Shown here one piece after another: positions 41,275 to 47,632 of a stretch of 64,000 nt of DNA (positions are counted from its first letter, which is position 1; each line of letters begins with the position of its first letter). The notes under the pieces are model-generated. The model had not been told where the DNA came from, made no database searches, and worked only from the letters and a program-made list of their open reading frames with translations. The stretch comes from a virus: the IMG/VR virus record IMGVR_UViG_3300007609_000003, positions 124,001 through 188,000 of that record; one strand, written 5' to 3'. A program made the position numbers and the translations under genes.

Positions 41275-41964
41275 TTATTGTACCAAGTGAAAATGACGGC
41301 TATACACGTGCAAGTTCATTACCTGCCATGTAAGATCACCTTTTTCAATTTCGCCATGTTTACCATCAATACCAGCAAGTTCATTCCATAGCTTTACAAA
41401 CTCATCCATTAGGTACTGGGCCCAAGCATAATCATTTTTGTAACCAAAGACTACGTCGTTTGAACGCATTTGAGATACCATGTGGAGTTTATCATCACGA
41501 ATATAGAATGTCTGAGCGTTGGTACAGATAAAATCTGATTTACCATTTTCATTGAACTCAACCCAGATAGATGGTCGGTTATATACCATTTGTGAGCGAC
41601 GGCTGTCTCGGTTATACCAAAGCTCATTAAAAGCTTTATCAAATTGATTAAAGTACTTATCAGCAAACACCAAATGACCATAGTTGGAATTGATTTCTCC
41701 ATTGTCGTCTGCTGAATATACCCACGCAGCTGGAGGTTTTTTATCTTTACCATGAATGTCGTTAATGTTAGTAGAGCCTGACTTATACCAAGCCAGTTCA
41801 GCATCAATGTATTCCTGCTTTGGAGTACCAAAGATAGCAGGCTCGTCGGCAATAAAGCTTGCACCTAACATTTCAATCGTTTGCTGGCCTGTCTTGTCGG
41901 TTGTGAAACGTTCTGCCTTGAGTTCTTCAATAAAATAGTTACGAATATCATTTACGTTTTGCAT
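41275..41964 (-). CDS. 42: dCMP hydroxymethylase gp42
   Basis: 229 residues (T4 gp42: 246). Clear thymidylate-synthase-family match to T4 gp42: 'DKTGQQTIEMLGASFIADEP', 'GEINSNYG', 'SRRSQMVYNRPS', 'SDFICTNAQT' (catalytic Cys 147; T4 148), 'RSNDVVFGYKNDYAWAQYLM' (Asp 178; T4 Asp179 selects dCMP over dUMP, where thymidylate synthase has Asn) and 'LHVYSRHFHLV'. It makes 5-hydroxymethyl-dCMP, implying hydroxymethylcytosine in the phage DNA. A perfect sigma70 promoter lies just upstream at 42009-42037. Confidence 0.92.
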   Translation of the reverse strand: MQNVNDIRNYFIEELKAERFTTDKTGQQTIEMLGASFIADEPAIFGTPKQEYIDAELAWYKSGSTNINDIHGKDKKPPAAWVYSADDNGEINSNYGHLVFADKYFNQFDKAFNELWYNRDSRRSQMVYNRPSIWVEFNENGKSDFICTNAQTFYIRDDKLHMVSQMRSNDVVFGYKNDYAWAQYLMDEFVKLWNELAGIDGKHGEIEKGDLTWQVMNLHVYSRHFHLVQ

Positions 41965-42449
41965 TATGCATATTCCTTATAATTAGAAAAGCTGTACTTT
42001 GTAATCTCATTATACAACTTATCGCTGCGAATGTCAACAATTTTTGTAAACGTTTCTAATGGAAAGAGTGCAACCAACCTTCCATCGTGTTGATTTACAA
42101 TAAATTCAAAATCGCGTTTTCCTAACGGCGCAGCTTCCCATAGGGTAACCGCCCTATCTTTGCCAGGATTTTGGACAACGATAAGTCGTTCCACATTCAC
42201 GCATTTGTTGAGTTGATTTCTTGTAATCTTGCCATTTCGCGTATTATATACAGGTATGGAAAAAGAATTGAATTTATGGTATAGAGTCTCGAACTTTACT
42301 TCTGTTCGTACTCCATTGATAAACATGTCTTTTTCTTGGTCGTATGGATCTGTCGACATTTCAACTGTATCGCCTTGCATCGTGAAATAGTCAGACACAA
42401 CCGTTTCGGCAATGTCACCAAGAATTTTTTGTGATTGAGCTCTATTCAT
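41964..42449 (-). CDS. Putative PD-(D/E)xK nuclease-fold protein
   Basis: 161 residues. 'KILGDIAETVVSDYFTMQGD' followed by 'DQEKDMFINGVRTEVKFETL' gives Glu...Asp-x(9-11)-Glu-x-Lys, the restriction-endonuclease-fold active-site pattern. The remainder is unremarkable. It overlaps gp42 by one base and the DUF5664 gene by ATGA. It could cut unmodified host DNA in a phage that carries modified cytosine, but that is inference. Confidence 0.5.
   Translation of the reverse strand: MNRAQSQKILGDIAETVVSDYFTMQGDTVEMSTDPYDQEKDMFINGVRTEVKFETLYHKFNSFSIPVYNTRNGKITRNQLNKCVNVERLIVVQNPGKDRAVTLWEAAPLGKRDFEFIVNQHDGRLVALFPLETFTKIVDIRSDKLYNEITKYSFSNYKEYA
42009..42037 (-). promoter_or_regulatory. Perfect sigma70 promoter for gp42 operon
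   Basis: TTGACA (42037-42032), exactly 17 bases, TATAAT (42014-42009), inside the 3' end of the nuclease-fold gene and 45 bases before the gp42 ATG. Both boxes are full consensus. It would make gp42, dCMP deaminase, the methyltransferases and sugar genes a strong early unit. Confidence 0.75.
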
Positions 42450-42754
42450 TTTTTGAACCTATCATCGGTAGATGGATCTCCTTCGATCGTAGTCATTACG
42501 AGGATCATCATTTGTGTAAGAGCATGTGACAAGTGTGGTAAACCGGACTCAGGGTCTTCATCTTCACCTGACATATATGCCATGAGATGGCGTTGAATAG
42601 ATGAATAATGACGAGAGACAGGAAAGTTGTCAATGTCCTGCCGCCAATTGTTTTCACCATACTTTTCTGCGCCAAAGCCAAAGACCCGAGCAGCTTCAAT
42701 GATAGCCTCAGGTGGTACTAGGTGGATCTTTGGTTTACCTTCATCGTATTTCAT
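42446..42754 (-). CDS. DUF5664 protein (dATP/dGTP diphosphohydrolase type)
   Basis: 102 residues. 'KYDEGKPKIHLVPPEAIIEA', 'ARVFGFGAEKYGENNWRQ' and 'SGLPHLSHALTQMMILV' match the DUF5664 family, annotated as the N-terminal domain of dATP/dGTP diphosphohydrolases, an all-alpha NTP pyrophosphohydrolase relative. It probably trims a dNTP pool. It is coupled to the nuclease-fold gene by ATGA. Confidence 0.75.
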   Translation of the reverse strand: MKYDEGKPKIHLVPPEAIIEAARVFGFGAEKYGENNWRQDIDNFPVSRHYSSIQRHLMAYMSGEDEDPESGLPHLSHALTQMMILVMTTIEGDPSTDDRFKK

Positions 42755-42768
42755 ATTTAAATCCTTTA

Positions 42769-43026
42769 TTAGCGGTCATATACATATACATCGGCAGAAG
42801 TAGCCATGCCAAGTGGCAAGGACTGGTGATAGCGACGTGAGGGGCGAGGACCACGACCTTGTAGTTTTACATACATTTTATTGCTACCAGGAAGTGAGTT
42901 GTGTTTCTTAACGAGAGCTCGGAGATCTTGAACCGCGCCAAGATCATTAGGAGCAACCTGACCATCGACCATATCTACTGTCATGCGGTAGGAAGAAGAG
43001 GTGCGGTTATCAGTAGTCATTTTCAT
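42769..43026 (-). CDS. Small unknown protein under duplicated early promoter
   Basis: 85 residues (MKMTTDNRTSSSYRMTVDMV…, with 'GRGPRPSRRYHQSLPLGMA'). Contains a basic Arg/Pro segment that could bind nucleic acid. Start has AAAGGAACT upstream within the 63-base promoter repeat. No family recognised. Confidence 0.6.
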   Translation of the reverse strand: MKMTTDNRTSSSYRMTVDMVDGQVAPNDLGAVQDLRALVKKHNSLPGSNKMYVKLQGRGPRPSRRYHQSLPLGMATSADVYVYDR

Positions 43027-43086
43027 AGTGTAGTTCCTTTTTCATTTGATATAATCAATATAACTGATTCTAGACCAAATGTCAAT
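43024..43086 (-). promoter_or_regulatory. Duplicated early promoter unit, copy 1
   Basis: 63-base unit reading on the minus strand TTGACA, 17-base spacer, TATATT, then AAAGGAAC and the ATG of the downstream gene. It recurs at 44186-44248 with a single base difference. The unit holds promoter, leader, ribosome-binding site and start codon as one cassette. Confidence 0.85.
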
Positions 43087-43324
43087 GGTTAATTACCCAG
43101 TCTTTAAAATATTTAGAAAAAGAGTTTGCATCTTGATGATGTTCAAAGTAGAATGTATCCTGATATACATCAGTATATTTTTGATGCTTCCATTGGTGCT
43201 TTAACAGCTGGACTTTACAGTAATCAACCGCTTTAGATCTTAAATCAGAATGGATGTCTATTGGATAATTATTTCCAGATCTCATCCACCTATTTTTATA
43301 TTCCGAAATTTCAATTGGAGTCAT
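43082..43324 (-). CDS. Small unknown protein, aromatic and His-rich
   Basis: 80 residues (MTPIEISEYKNRWMRSGNNY…; 'LLKHQWKHQKYTDVYQDTFY'). Rich in Trp/Tyr/His/Lys, no signal peptide. It ends inside promoter copy 1. Unknown function, typical of short host-takeover genes in early phage regions (inference). Confidence 0.5.
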   Translation of the reverse strand: MTPIEISEYKNRWMRSGNNYPIDIHSDLRSKAVDYCKVQLLKHQWKHQKYTDVYQDTFYFEHHQDANSFSKYFKDWVINH

Positions 43325-43340
43325 AATAAATTCCTTTATG

Positions 43341-43348
43341 TATAAATA
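43341..43348 (+). promoter_or_regulatory. T4-type late promoter (TATAAATA), rightward
   Basis: Exact TATAAATA on the plus strand in a 118-base gap, reading into the only plus-strand gene in this area (43443-43607) and its terminator. It makes a short late transcript of about 290 bases within an otherwise leftward early region. Confidence 0.7.
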
Positions 43349-43442
43349 TTGTTGGTACGATACGCTCTAACCTGACACCTTGAAAAGACAAGGGGCGCTC
43401 GCCATAAAAAGCATCATTACACTCTTATATAAGGAGACTTCA

Positions 43443-43607
43443 ATGTCCAAGATAGCAGAAGCTTTGGGCCTTGTAATGATGGGAGTTCGTATACCAAAAG
43501 GTGGTTACGACTCTGCCCTCAGAACATGGGCCGAAGTAGAATACAAAAAGGATAAACATTATGCTTATCATGTGTTATCCACAGGCAAGTTGCCCAATAT
43601 AAATTAA
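43443..43607 (+). CDS. Small late protein on the opposite strand
   Basis: 54 residues (start MSKIAEALGLVMMGVRIPKG). The ATG at 43443 is preceded by AAGGAG at ideal spacing; a longer frame from an upstream TTG lacks a site. It stands alone between a late box and a strong terminator, a complete mini-operon. The leader carries GGGGCGCTCGCC, a small hairpin. Function unknown. Confidence 0.7.
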   Translation: MSKIAEALGLVMMGVRIPKGGYDSALRTWAEVEYKKDKHYAYHVLSTGKLPNIN

Positions 43608-43610
43608 AAG

Positions 43611-43640
43611 AAAGAGCGGATGTAGTGTCCGCTCTTTTTT
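43611..43640. terminator. Strong bidirectional terminator
   Basis: Perfect 10-base-pair stem (AAAGAGCGGA / TCCGCTCTTT), seven-base loop, followed by TTT on the plus strand and by CTTTTAATTT on the minus strand. It separates the convergent 43443 and 43642 genes. Confidence 0.92.
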
Positions 43641-43641
43641 A

Positions 43642-43908
43642 TTACCACTCTTTAAATGACATTTCAATATTCTCATTGAATTCGTAACCAGCTATATATG
43701 CTTGGCGCTCAACATCAGTGAGATCCGTAATCATATCGCTCATATATGTACCACCGACGAAGTAATGTGGGATGCATTGACGACCATAGTAACTATCCGC
43801 AGATCCACGATCAAAGGGACCTCCGTGTCGTCTATCTAACGATTCAATAGAAACATCATATACTCTTTCGCCGTATTCAAAAGTTTCTGACTTGTCACAG
43901 TATCTCAT
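43642..43908 (-). CDS. Small unknown early protein
   Basis: 88 residues from the ATG at 43908 (TTGGAATG upstream; a TTG twelve bases earlier is less likely). Contains 'HGGPFDRGSADSYYGRQ' and 'PHYFVGGTY', Tyr/Gly-rich. Follows the 43910-44188 gene in the same operon. No family recognised. Confidence 0.6.
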   Translation of the reverse strand: MRYCDKSETFEYGERVYDVSIESLDRRHGGPFDRGSADSYYGRQCIPHYFVGGTYMSDMITDLTDVERQAYIAGYEFNENIEMSFKEW

Positions 43909-43909
43909 A

Positions 43910-44188
43910 TTACATTCCAAGAAAATCTGATTTTAAAATGTTAAGTTGCTCTACGGCATTGGGGTACTGAGTAAGTAGATCTTCGCCTTCGTAGTTATCT
44001 GCCAAGGCATCCATGCAATCGTTAATGTAATTGTAGTTATAAAATGAACCAAGATCATATACCATATCCGCAGATACGAAGTCCCAGTTAATAGAACCAT
44101 TATCGTTTACATTGTCTGGATTTTCTACAGCAACGTTGAAGGATTGGATAACGTCTTGTTTAATCATCGAGCCATTTGATAGAAGCAT
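43910..44188 (-). CDS. Small acidic unknown protein under duplicated early promoter
   Basis: 92 residues (MLLSNGSMIKQDVIQSFNVA…), very acidic with 'GSINWDFVSADMVYDL'. Its ATG lies at the end of promoter copy 2. The high negative charge would fit a DNA-mimic or inhibitor but nothing specific supports that. Unknown function. Confidence 0.6.
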   Translation of the reverse strand: MLLSNGSMIKQDVIQSFNVAVENPDNVNDNGSINWDFVSADMVYDLGSFYNYNYINDCMDALADNYEGEDLLTQYPNAVEQLNILKSDFLGM

Positions 44189-44248
44189 AGTGTAGTTCCT
44201 TTTTCATTTGATATAATCAATATAACTGATTCTAAACCAAATGTCAAT
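44186..44248 (-). promoter_or_regulatory. Duplicated early promoter unit, copy 2
   Basis: Second copy of the 63-base promoter cassette (TTGACA-17-TATATT-AAAGGAAC-ATG), differing at one position in the spacer from copy 1 at 43024-43086. The two direct repeats are 1.16 kb apart. Confidence 0.85.
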
Positions 44249-44257
44249 AGATATTTT

Positions 44258-44488
44258 TTAGTTATATCCTAAAACAGCAACTTTATTTATTTCTTCTGCT
44301 TCTCTCGCTGCCCAGGCTGTTGTAAAACCCTTTTCATGAACAACGTTTTCGTGGTTACCCCATATTCGTTTCATGTAGCTATCGTATATACCTTGGACTT
44401 CTTTATCTGACCAGCCGGTTGGGATGAGTTGCCCCTTTACAATCCAATAAAATCTATTAGCTTCTCGACGAACATATGGGCTGCACAT
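44258..44488 (-). CDS. Small unknown protein downstream of pstS
   Basis: 76 residues (MCSPYVRREANRFYWIVKGQ…, 'GWSDKEVQGIYDSYMKRIWG'). No family recognised. Its ribosome-binding site (TAGGAG) lies in the right arm of the terminator hairpin at 44495-44531, so read-through RNA from pstS would hide it, while a transcript started inside the hairpin would expose it. Confidence 0.6.
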   Translation of the reverse strand: MCSPYVRREANRFYWIVKGQLIPTGWSDKEVQGIYDSYMKRIWGNHENVVHEKGFTTAWAAREAEEINKVAVLGYN

Positions 44489-44531
44489 AAAAAATCTCCT
44501 ACCGATTGTAATCTTATTTATCGGTAGGAGA
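44489..44531 (-). terminator. Terminator after pstS, overlapping a late-box-like loop
   Basis: Perfect 12-base-pair stem (TCTCCTACCGAT / ATCGGTAGGAGA) with a 13-base loop and six T's on the minus strand, directly before the ATG at 44488. The loop and left arm contain GATAAATA at 44522-44515 (7 of 8 to the late box). RNA starting from it would carry only the right arm. Confidence 0.85.
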
Positions 44532-44586
44532 AATAATTGTTAGCGCTATCACACTATGTTAACGATAACATGTAACACAATGTTAC

Positions 44587-45561
44587 TTACTTACCTTCTA
44601 CGCTTGCTTGCGTTTTAGCAAGTTCTGGATCGCTAACCAATCCATATTGTGCCAGTGGACCATCTGGGCCTGCTACCATGTCTGCTACAAAGAAACGAAC
44701 ATAGTCATACAATCCTGGGATCGTGTCTGCGTGTGCGTCTTTGACATAGAAGAACAATGGCCGGCTAACTGGATACTCAGCACTTGCGACGGTGCTTGCG
44801 CTTGGACGAACACCATTGATGGTTGCTACTTCGATAGTGTCTGTGTTGTTCTCATAGAACGCTAGTCCAAATACACCAAACGAGTTTTGGTTAGCATTAA
44901 TGTTTGCCAATGTCTCTGTATAGTCACCATCAATATCAATGCTACGTCCATCTGTACGTGTATCCATGCACATAGATTCTGCTTCGTCTTCACCGTGGGC
45001 TGCTTCAAACTTCTCAAAGTCACCTACTGCTTCACAGCCTACCAACAGAACCTTTTCTTCAAATACTTCACGTGTTCCATGCTTCGTGCCTGGAATGAAC
45101 ATTTTGATTTCATACGCTGGGAAACCTGGATCCACTTGATCCCATGTTGTTAGTTCACTGCGATTGTTGAGTGCAAGATAGATGTGTTCTGGTGTAAATG
45201 CGAAACGTTGGTCTTCAATAGAGTTGGCAAATACGATGCCATCATAACCAAACATAACTTCTGTAATTTCTGTTACGCCATTGTCTGCACAAACCTTGAC
45301 TTCTTTAGGTTTGATAGGACGACTTGAGTTTGCGATGTCAATTGTGTTTTCACCTACGCCTTGGCAAAAACGTTTCATACCTGCGCTTGATCCACCCGAC
45401 TCAACAACTGGCGTTGGATAGTCAAAGTTCTCACCAAATGCTTCTGCTACGATTGATGCGTATGGCAGAACAGTTGACGAACCTGCGATTTGGATATTGT
45501 CTCTTGCTGATACGGTCGTTGCAGTCAATGCAATACCCGCAGCTAAAATAAGATTCTTCAA
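44587..45561 (-). CDS. pstS: Phosphate-binding protein PstS
   Basis: 324 residues from a TTG at 45561, chosen because AAAGGAAT precedes it and the resulting N-terminus is a standard Sec signal peptide (MKNLILAAGIALTATTVSA, cut before RDNIQ). The mature part has phosphate-site loops 'IAGSSTVLPYASIVAEAF' and 'VESGGSSAGMKRFCQGVG', then 'FGYDGIVFANS'. PstS binds phosphate in the periplasm for the host Pst transporter. Several phages of phosphate-poor waters carry it. A PHO box lies upstream, so host PhoB probably controls it during infection. Confidence 0.93.
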   Translation of the reverse strand: MKNLILAAGIALTATTVSARDNIQIAGSSTVLPYASIVAEAFGENFDYPTPVVESGGSSAGMKRFCQGVGENTIDIANSSRPIKPKEVKVCADNGVTEITEVMFGYDGIVFANSIEDQRFAFTPEHIYLALNNRSELTTWDQVDPGFPAYEIKMFIPGTKHGTREVFEEKVLLVGCEAVGDFEKFEAAHGEDEAESMCMDTRTDGRSIDIDGDYTETLANINANQNSFGVFGLAFYENNTDTIEVATINGVRPSASTVASAEYPVSRPLFFYVKDAHADTIPGLYDYVRFFVADMVAGPDGPLAQYGLVSDPELAKTQASVEGK

Positions 45562-45590
45562 TTGGAATTCCTTTCCTAAAACATTAATGA

Positions 45591-45608
45591 GGCGGCACCC
45601 TTGCCGCC
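45591..45608 (-). other. GC-rich hairpin in the pstS leader
   Basis: Perfect 7-base-pair GGCGGCA/TGCCGCC stem with a four-base loop between the pstS promoter and its ribosome-binding site. No T run follows, so it is probably an mRNA-stabilising 5' structure rather than a terminator. Confidence 0.6.
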
Positions 45609-45613
45609 CCCAT

Positions 45614-45664
45614 ACTATACTATATATCATGCTTTTGTAACAATCGTGTTAAGGTTTTGTAACA
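45614..45664 (-). promoter_or_regulatory. PHO-box promoter of pstS
   Basis: On the minus strand three heptamers TGTTACA, CTTAACA, TGTTACA are spaced by exactly four bases each (45664-45658, 45653-45647, 45642-45636), giving the 11-base period of PhoB binding sites. TATAGT (45624-45619) follows 11 bases later as the -10, with no consensus -35, as in PhoB-activated promoters. Confidence 0.75.
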
Positions 45665-45721
45665 TGCAAATTATAATTAAGTACTAAAACATTCCTTTGT
45701 TTCCTATAATAAACATTCTTG

Positions 45722-46132
45722 TTACATTGCTTTATCAATATCGCCGTGGTTTCCGGTATGGTCTGGTGGAACCCACCCCTCCGGCTTAATAAGGTCCGGA
45801 AGTCCGAATTTGTTTGGTCGGCCGTCCTTTACACCAACTTCCTTTGAAGTGTTTGCTTCATATACGCGATCCCATGCTTCGTTAGGATCCACTCCAAATA
45901 CATCAAGAGTACCGATAGCAAACACACAGAGGTCAATAAGACCATCAACAACTTCTTCAGGGTCCTTTGCTTCAACAGCGTCGAGAGACTCATCAAGTTC
46001 TTCTTTGCACATAGATAGACGGAACCGAAGGTACTTATCCATCAGATCTTTATCGTGTTTGTTTTCTTCGAACCATTCATGCACACCAAACTTACTGTGC
46101 ATCATATAGATATCGTTTGCCCAATCGCTCAT
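45722..46132 (-). CDS. MazG-like NTP pyrophosphohydrolase
   Basis: 136 residues from the ATG at 46132 (GGAGAAT upstream). 'LSMCKEELDESLDAVEAKDP' followed by 'EEVVDGLIDLCVFAIGTLDV' and 'EAWDRVYEANTSKEVGV' carry the EExxE...ExxD metal-binding pattern of the MazG/phosphoribosyl-ATP pyrophosphohydrolase family. It may lower (p)ppGpp or remove unwanted dNTPs, both proposed for phage MazG. Its promoter is consensus. Confidence 0.8.
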   Translation of the reverse strand: MSDWANDIYMMHSKFGVHEWFEENKHDKDLMDKYLRFRLSMCKEELDESLDAVEAKDPEEVVDGLIDLCVFAIGTLDVFGVDPNEAWDRVYEANTSKEVGVKDGRPNKFGLPDLIKPEGWVPPDHTGNHGDIDKAM

Positions 46133-46161
46133 AGTATATTCTCCATTGTTGTATAGTTCAT

Positions 46162-46190
46162 AGTATATCACATAACTGCAGTTTTGTCAA
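46162..46190 (-). promoter_or_regulatory. Sigma70 early promoter for mazG-like gene
   Basis: TTGACA (46190-46185), 17-base spacer, TATACT (46167-46162), just upstream of the MazG ribosome-binding site; the -35 overlaps the stop of the DUF465 gene. Confidence 0.85.
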
Positions 46191-46384
46191 CCATTAAATT
46201 TTGATAGTGTCAAATATTCTTTAAGTGCAGCTATCTCATCTTTTACTTTTAGTTTTTCAACTTTTGCTTTCTTGATATATGCCTCAGGTGCCTTTTCAAC
46301 CTCAAGTACTTCTATCTTATTATGTAATTGCTTGTGGCGTTTCTCAAGCAATCGAATACGATGTATCCTGTCTTCATTATTCAT
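46187..46384 (-). CDS. DUF465-type small coiled-coil protein
   Basis: 65 residues: 'HRIRLLEKRHKQLHNKIEVL' and 'KKAKVEKLKVKDEIAALKEY' match DUF465, small helical-hairpin proteins common in proteobacteria. It lies after gp43B with an 11-base gap. Cellular DUF465 proteins have no assigned function. Confidence 0.7.
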   Translation of the reverse strand: MNNEDRIHRIRLLEKRHKQLHNKIEVLEVEKAPEAYIKKAKVEKLKVKDEIAALKEYLTLSKFNG

Positions 46385-46395
46385 TTGTTTTTCTC

Positions 46396-47496
46396 CTACA
46401 TGAAAAAACTTTCAAGGGTATCCTTTTTCTCGGCATGCCATCCAATTGCTTCAAGAATGCTTTCAACTGGGCCGAGGAATACTTTGCTAAATTGTGTTTC
46501 ATAATCTACATATTCGTCTAATCCTAACTGTTTTGGCAATACGTTTGGAAACGAAATGATATTTTCACGCAGTGGATTTGGAAGTTTTAGATATACGAAT
46601 TTGATCTTATCGCCGCTTCTTACAGCCTCGTACGTTTTGTTCAATTTCTTTTCCTTAAGAAACTTGTTGTATAGGATTGCGCCGCGAACGTGCATAGGAC
46701 AACCCTTCTTGTAGGTTCCCATAGACATGTACTTTTCGATGTTGTCTGTACCAGAGTTACGGCCGACAGACTCAGGAGGAAGGTTATAGAACTCCGTCCT
46801 AAAGTCTGCGATAAAGTTCTGAACGTCGGTCTCAGTACCCTGCATAATAACTTCAAAGGCTTCTTTCATCTTTTCACGACATACCTCAGGAGTTGAGGAT
46901 CGAACAGACTCCAAACCGGTTACCGAGATCTTTGGCTTTTCGTAGTGAACACCTTCAGAGTTGAGAGTATTCATAATGTAACGTTTCTTTGCGATAAACA
47001 CCGACTTATCAGTAATCTTTTCGCGTTTCATAAACATTGCCTGGCGATATGCGCCCATCTTTTTGGCAAGCTCTTCGTAACCTGCTTCAATGATTGGCTC
47101 GATCTTCATTTGGCAAACTTTATCAAGGAACTCTTCACCCTTCTTACGATCAACGTCAATAGTACCAAAGGCAGACTCGACGATGGGAGACATGTCAACA
47201 TAGATGGAGTCAGTGTCGATATAAACGATGTAGTCGTTATCCGTCTTAAGGATCTTATTCATATAATCGTTTACGGACTTCTGAGCATATCGAATAGACA
47301 ACTGACCGGATGTAGTGATAGCTTCAGCCATGTCATTAATATAGTATAGGAAGTAAATGTTTGCCATCGCGCCATAAAGCGAGTTTAGCGAAATTTTAAT
47401 CGCCATCTGACCGTTGTGTAATTGGTTTGCTTGCCGTTGCTTTTCAGCCAGAAGATCTTCGAGTTCTTCATTGCTTAGATTTTTGAGATTCATCAT
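46396..47496 (-). CDS. 43B: DNA polymerase gp43, C-terminal half (palm motifs B and C, thumb)
   Basis: 366 residues. Contains polymerase motif B 'KISLNSLYGAMAN' (~34-46), motif C 'YIDTDSIYVD' (~92-101) and the thumb, ending 'KKDTLESFFM', the position of the clamp-binding tail in T4 and RB69 gp43. Lacks exonuclease and motif A, which are in the other gene at 48440-49930. Together the halves have 862 residues, near the 898 of T4 gp43. AAAGGAAAAG lies before the tandem ATGs. The two parts must associate to form an active enzyme; split gp43 is known in some Aeromonas T4-like phages. Confidence 0.93.
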   Translation of the reverse strand: MMNLKNLSNEELEDLLAEKQRQANQLHNGQMAIKISLNSLYGAMANIYFLYYINDMAEAITTSGQLSIRYAQKSVNDYMNKILKTDNDYIVYIDTDSIYVDMSPIVESAFGTIDVDRKKGEEFLDKVCQMKIEPIIEAGYEELAKKMGAYRQAMFMKREKITDKSVFIAKKRYIMNTLNSEGVHYEKPKISVTGLESVRSSTPEVCREKMKEAFEVIMQGTETDVQNFIADFRTEFYNLPPESVGRNSGTDNIEKYMSMGTYKKGCPMHVRGAILYNKFLKEKKLNKTYEAVRSGDKIKFVYLKLPNPLRENIISFPNVLPKQLGLDEYVDYETQFSKVFLGPVESILEAIGWHAEKKDTLESFFM

Positions 47497-47632
47497 TCTT
47501 TTCCTTTACAAATATTTCATACGCCAACTCGTCAATTGATTTATTTGAAATATATCCTCTTTCAACAAGAAATGAAGCTTTATCAATGTATTGCTTTTCG
47601 TTCCTCAAGTATTTTAAATCTTTTTCATACAT
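47468..47632 (-). CDS. Small ORF between the endonuclease and gp43B
   Basis: 54 residues from the ATG at 47632 (MYEKDLKYLRNEKQYIDKAS…, 'SNKSIDELAYEIFVKEKNDE'), charged and helical. It overlaps the endonuclease stop by eight bases and gp43B by 29 bases. It is the first gene after the internal promoter at 47677-47705, and its translation across the gp43B start could couple the two. Weak ribosome-binding site; may be a remnant of insertion. Confidence 0.45.
   Translation of the reverse strand: MYEKDLKYLRNEKQYIDKASFLVERGYISNKSIDELAYEIFVKEKNDESQKSKQ

Noticed and set aside
41275-41964. Thymidylate synthase
   Set aside because: Asp178 stands where thymidylate synthase has Asn, and the sequence follows T4 gp42 throughout, so dCMP hydroxymethylase is the better call.
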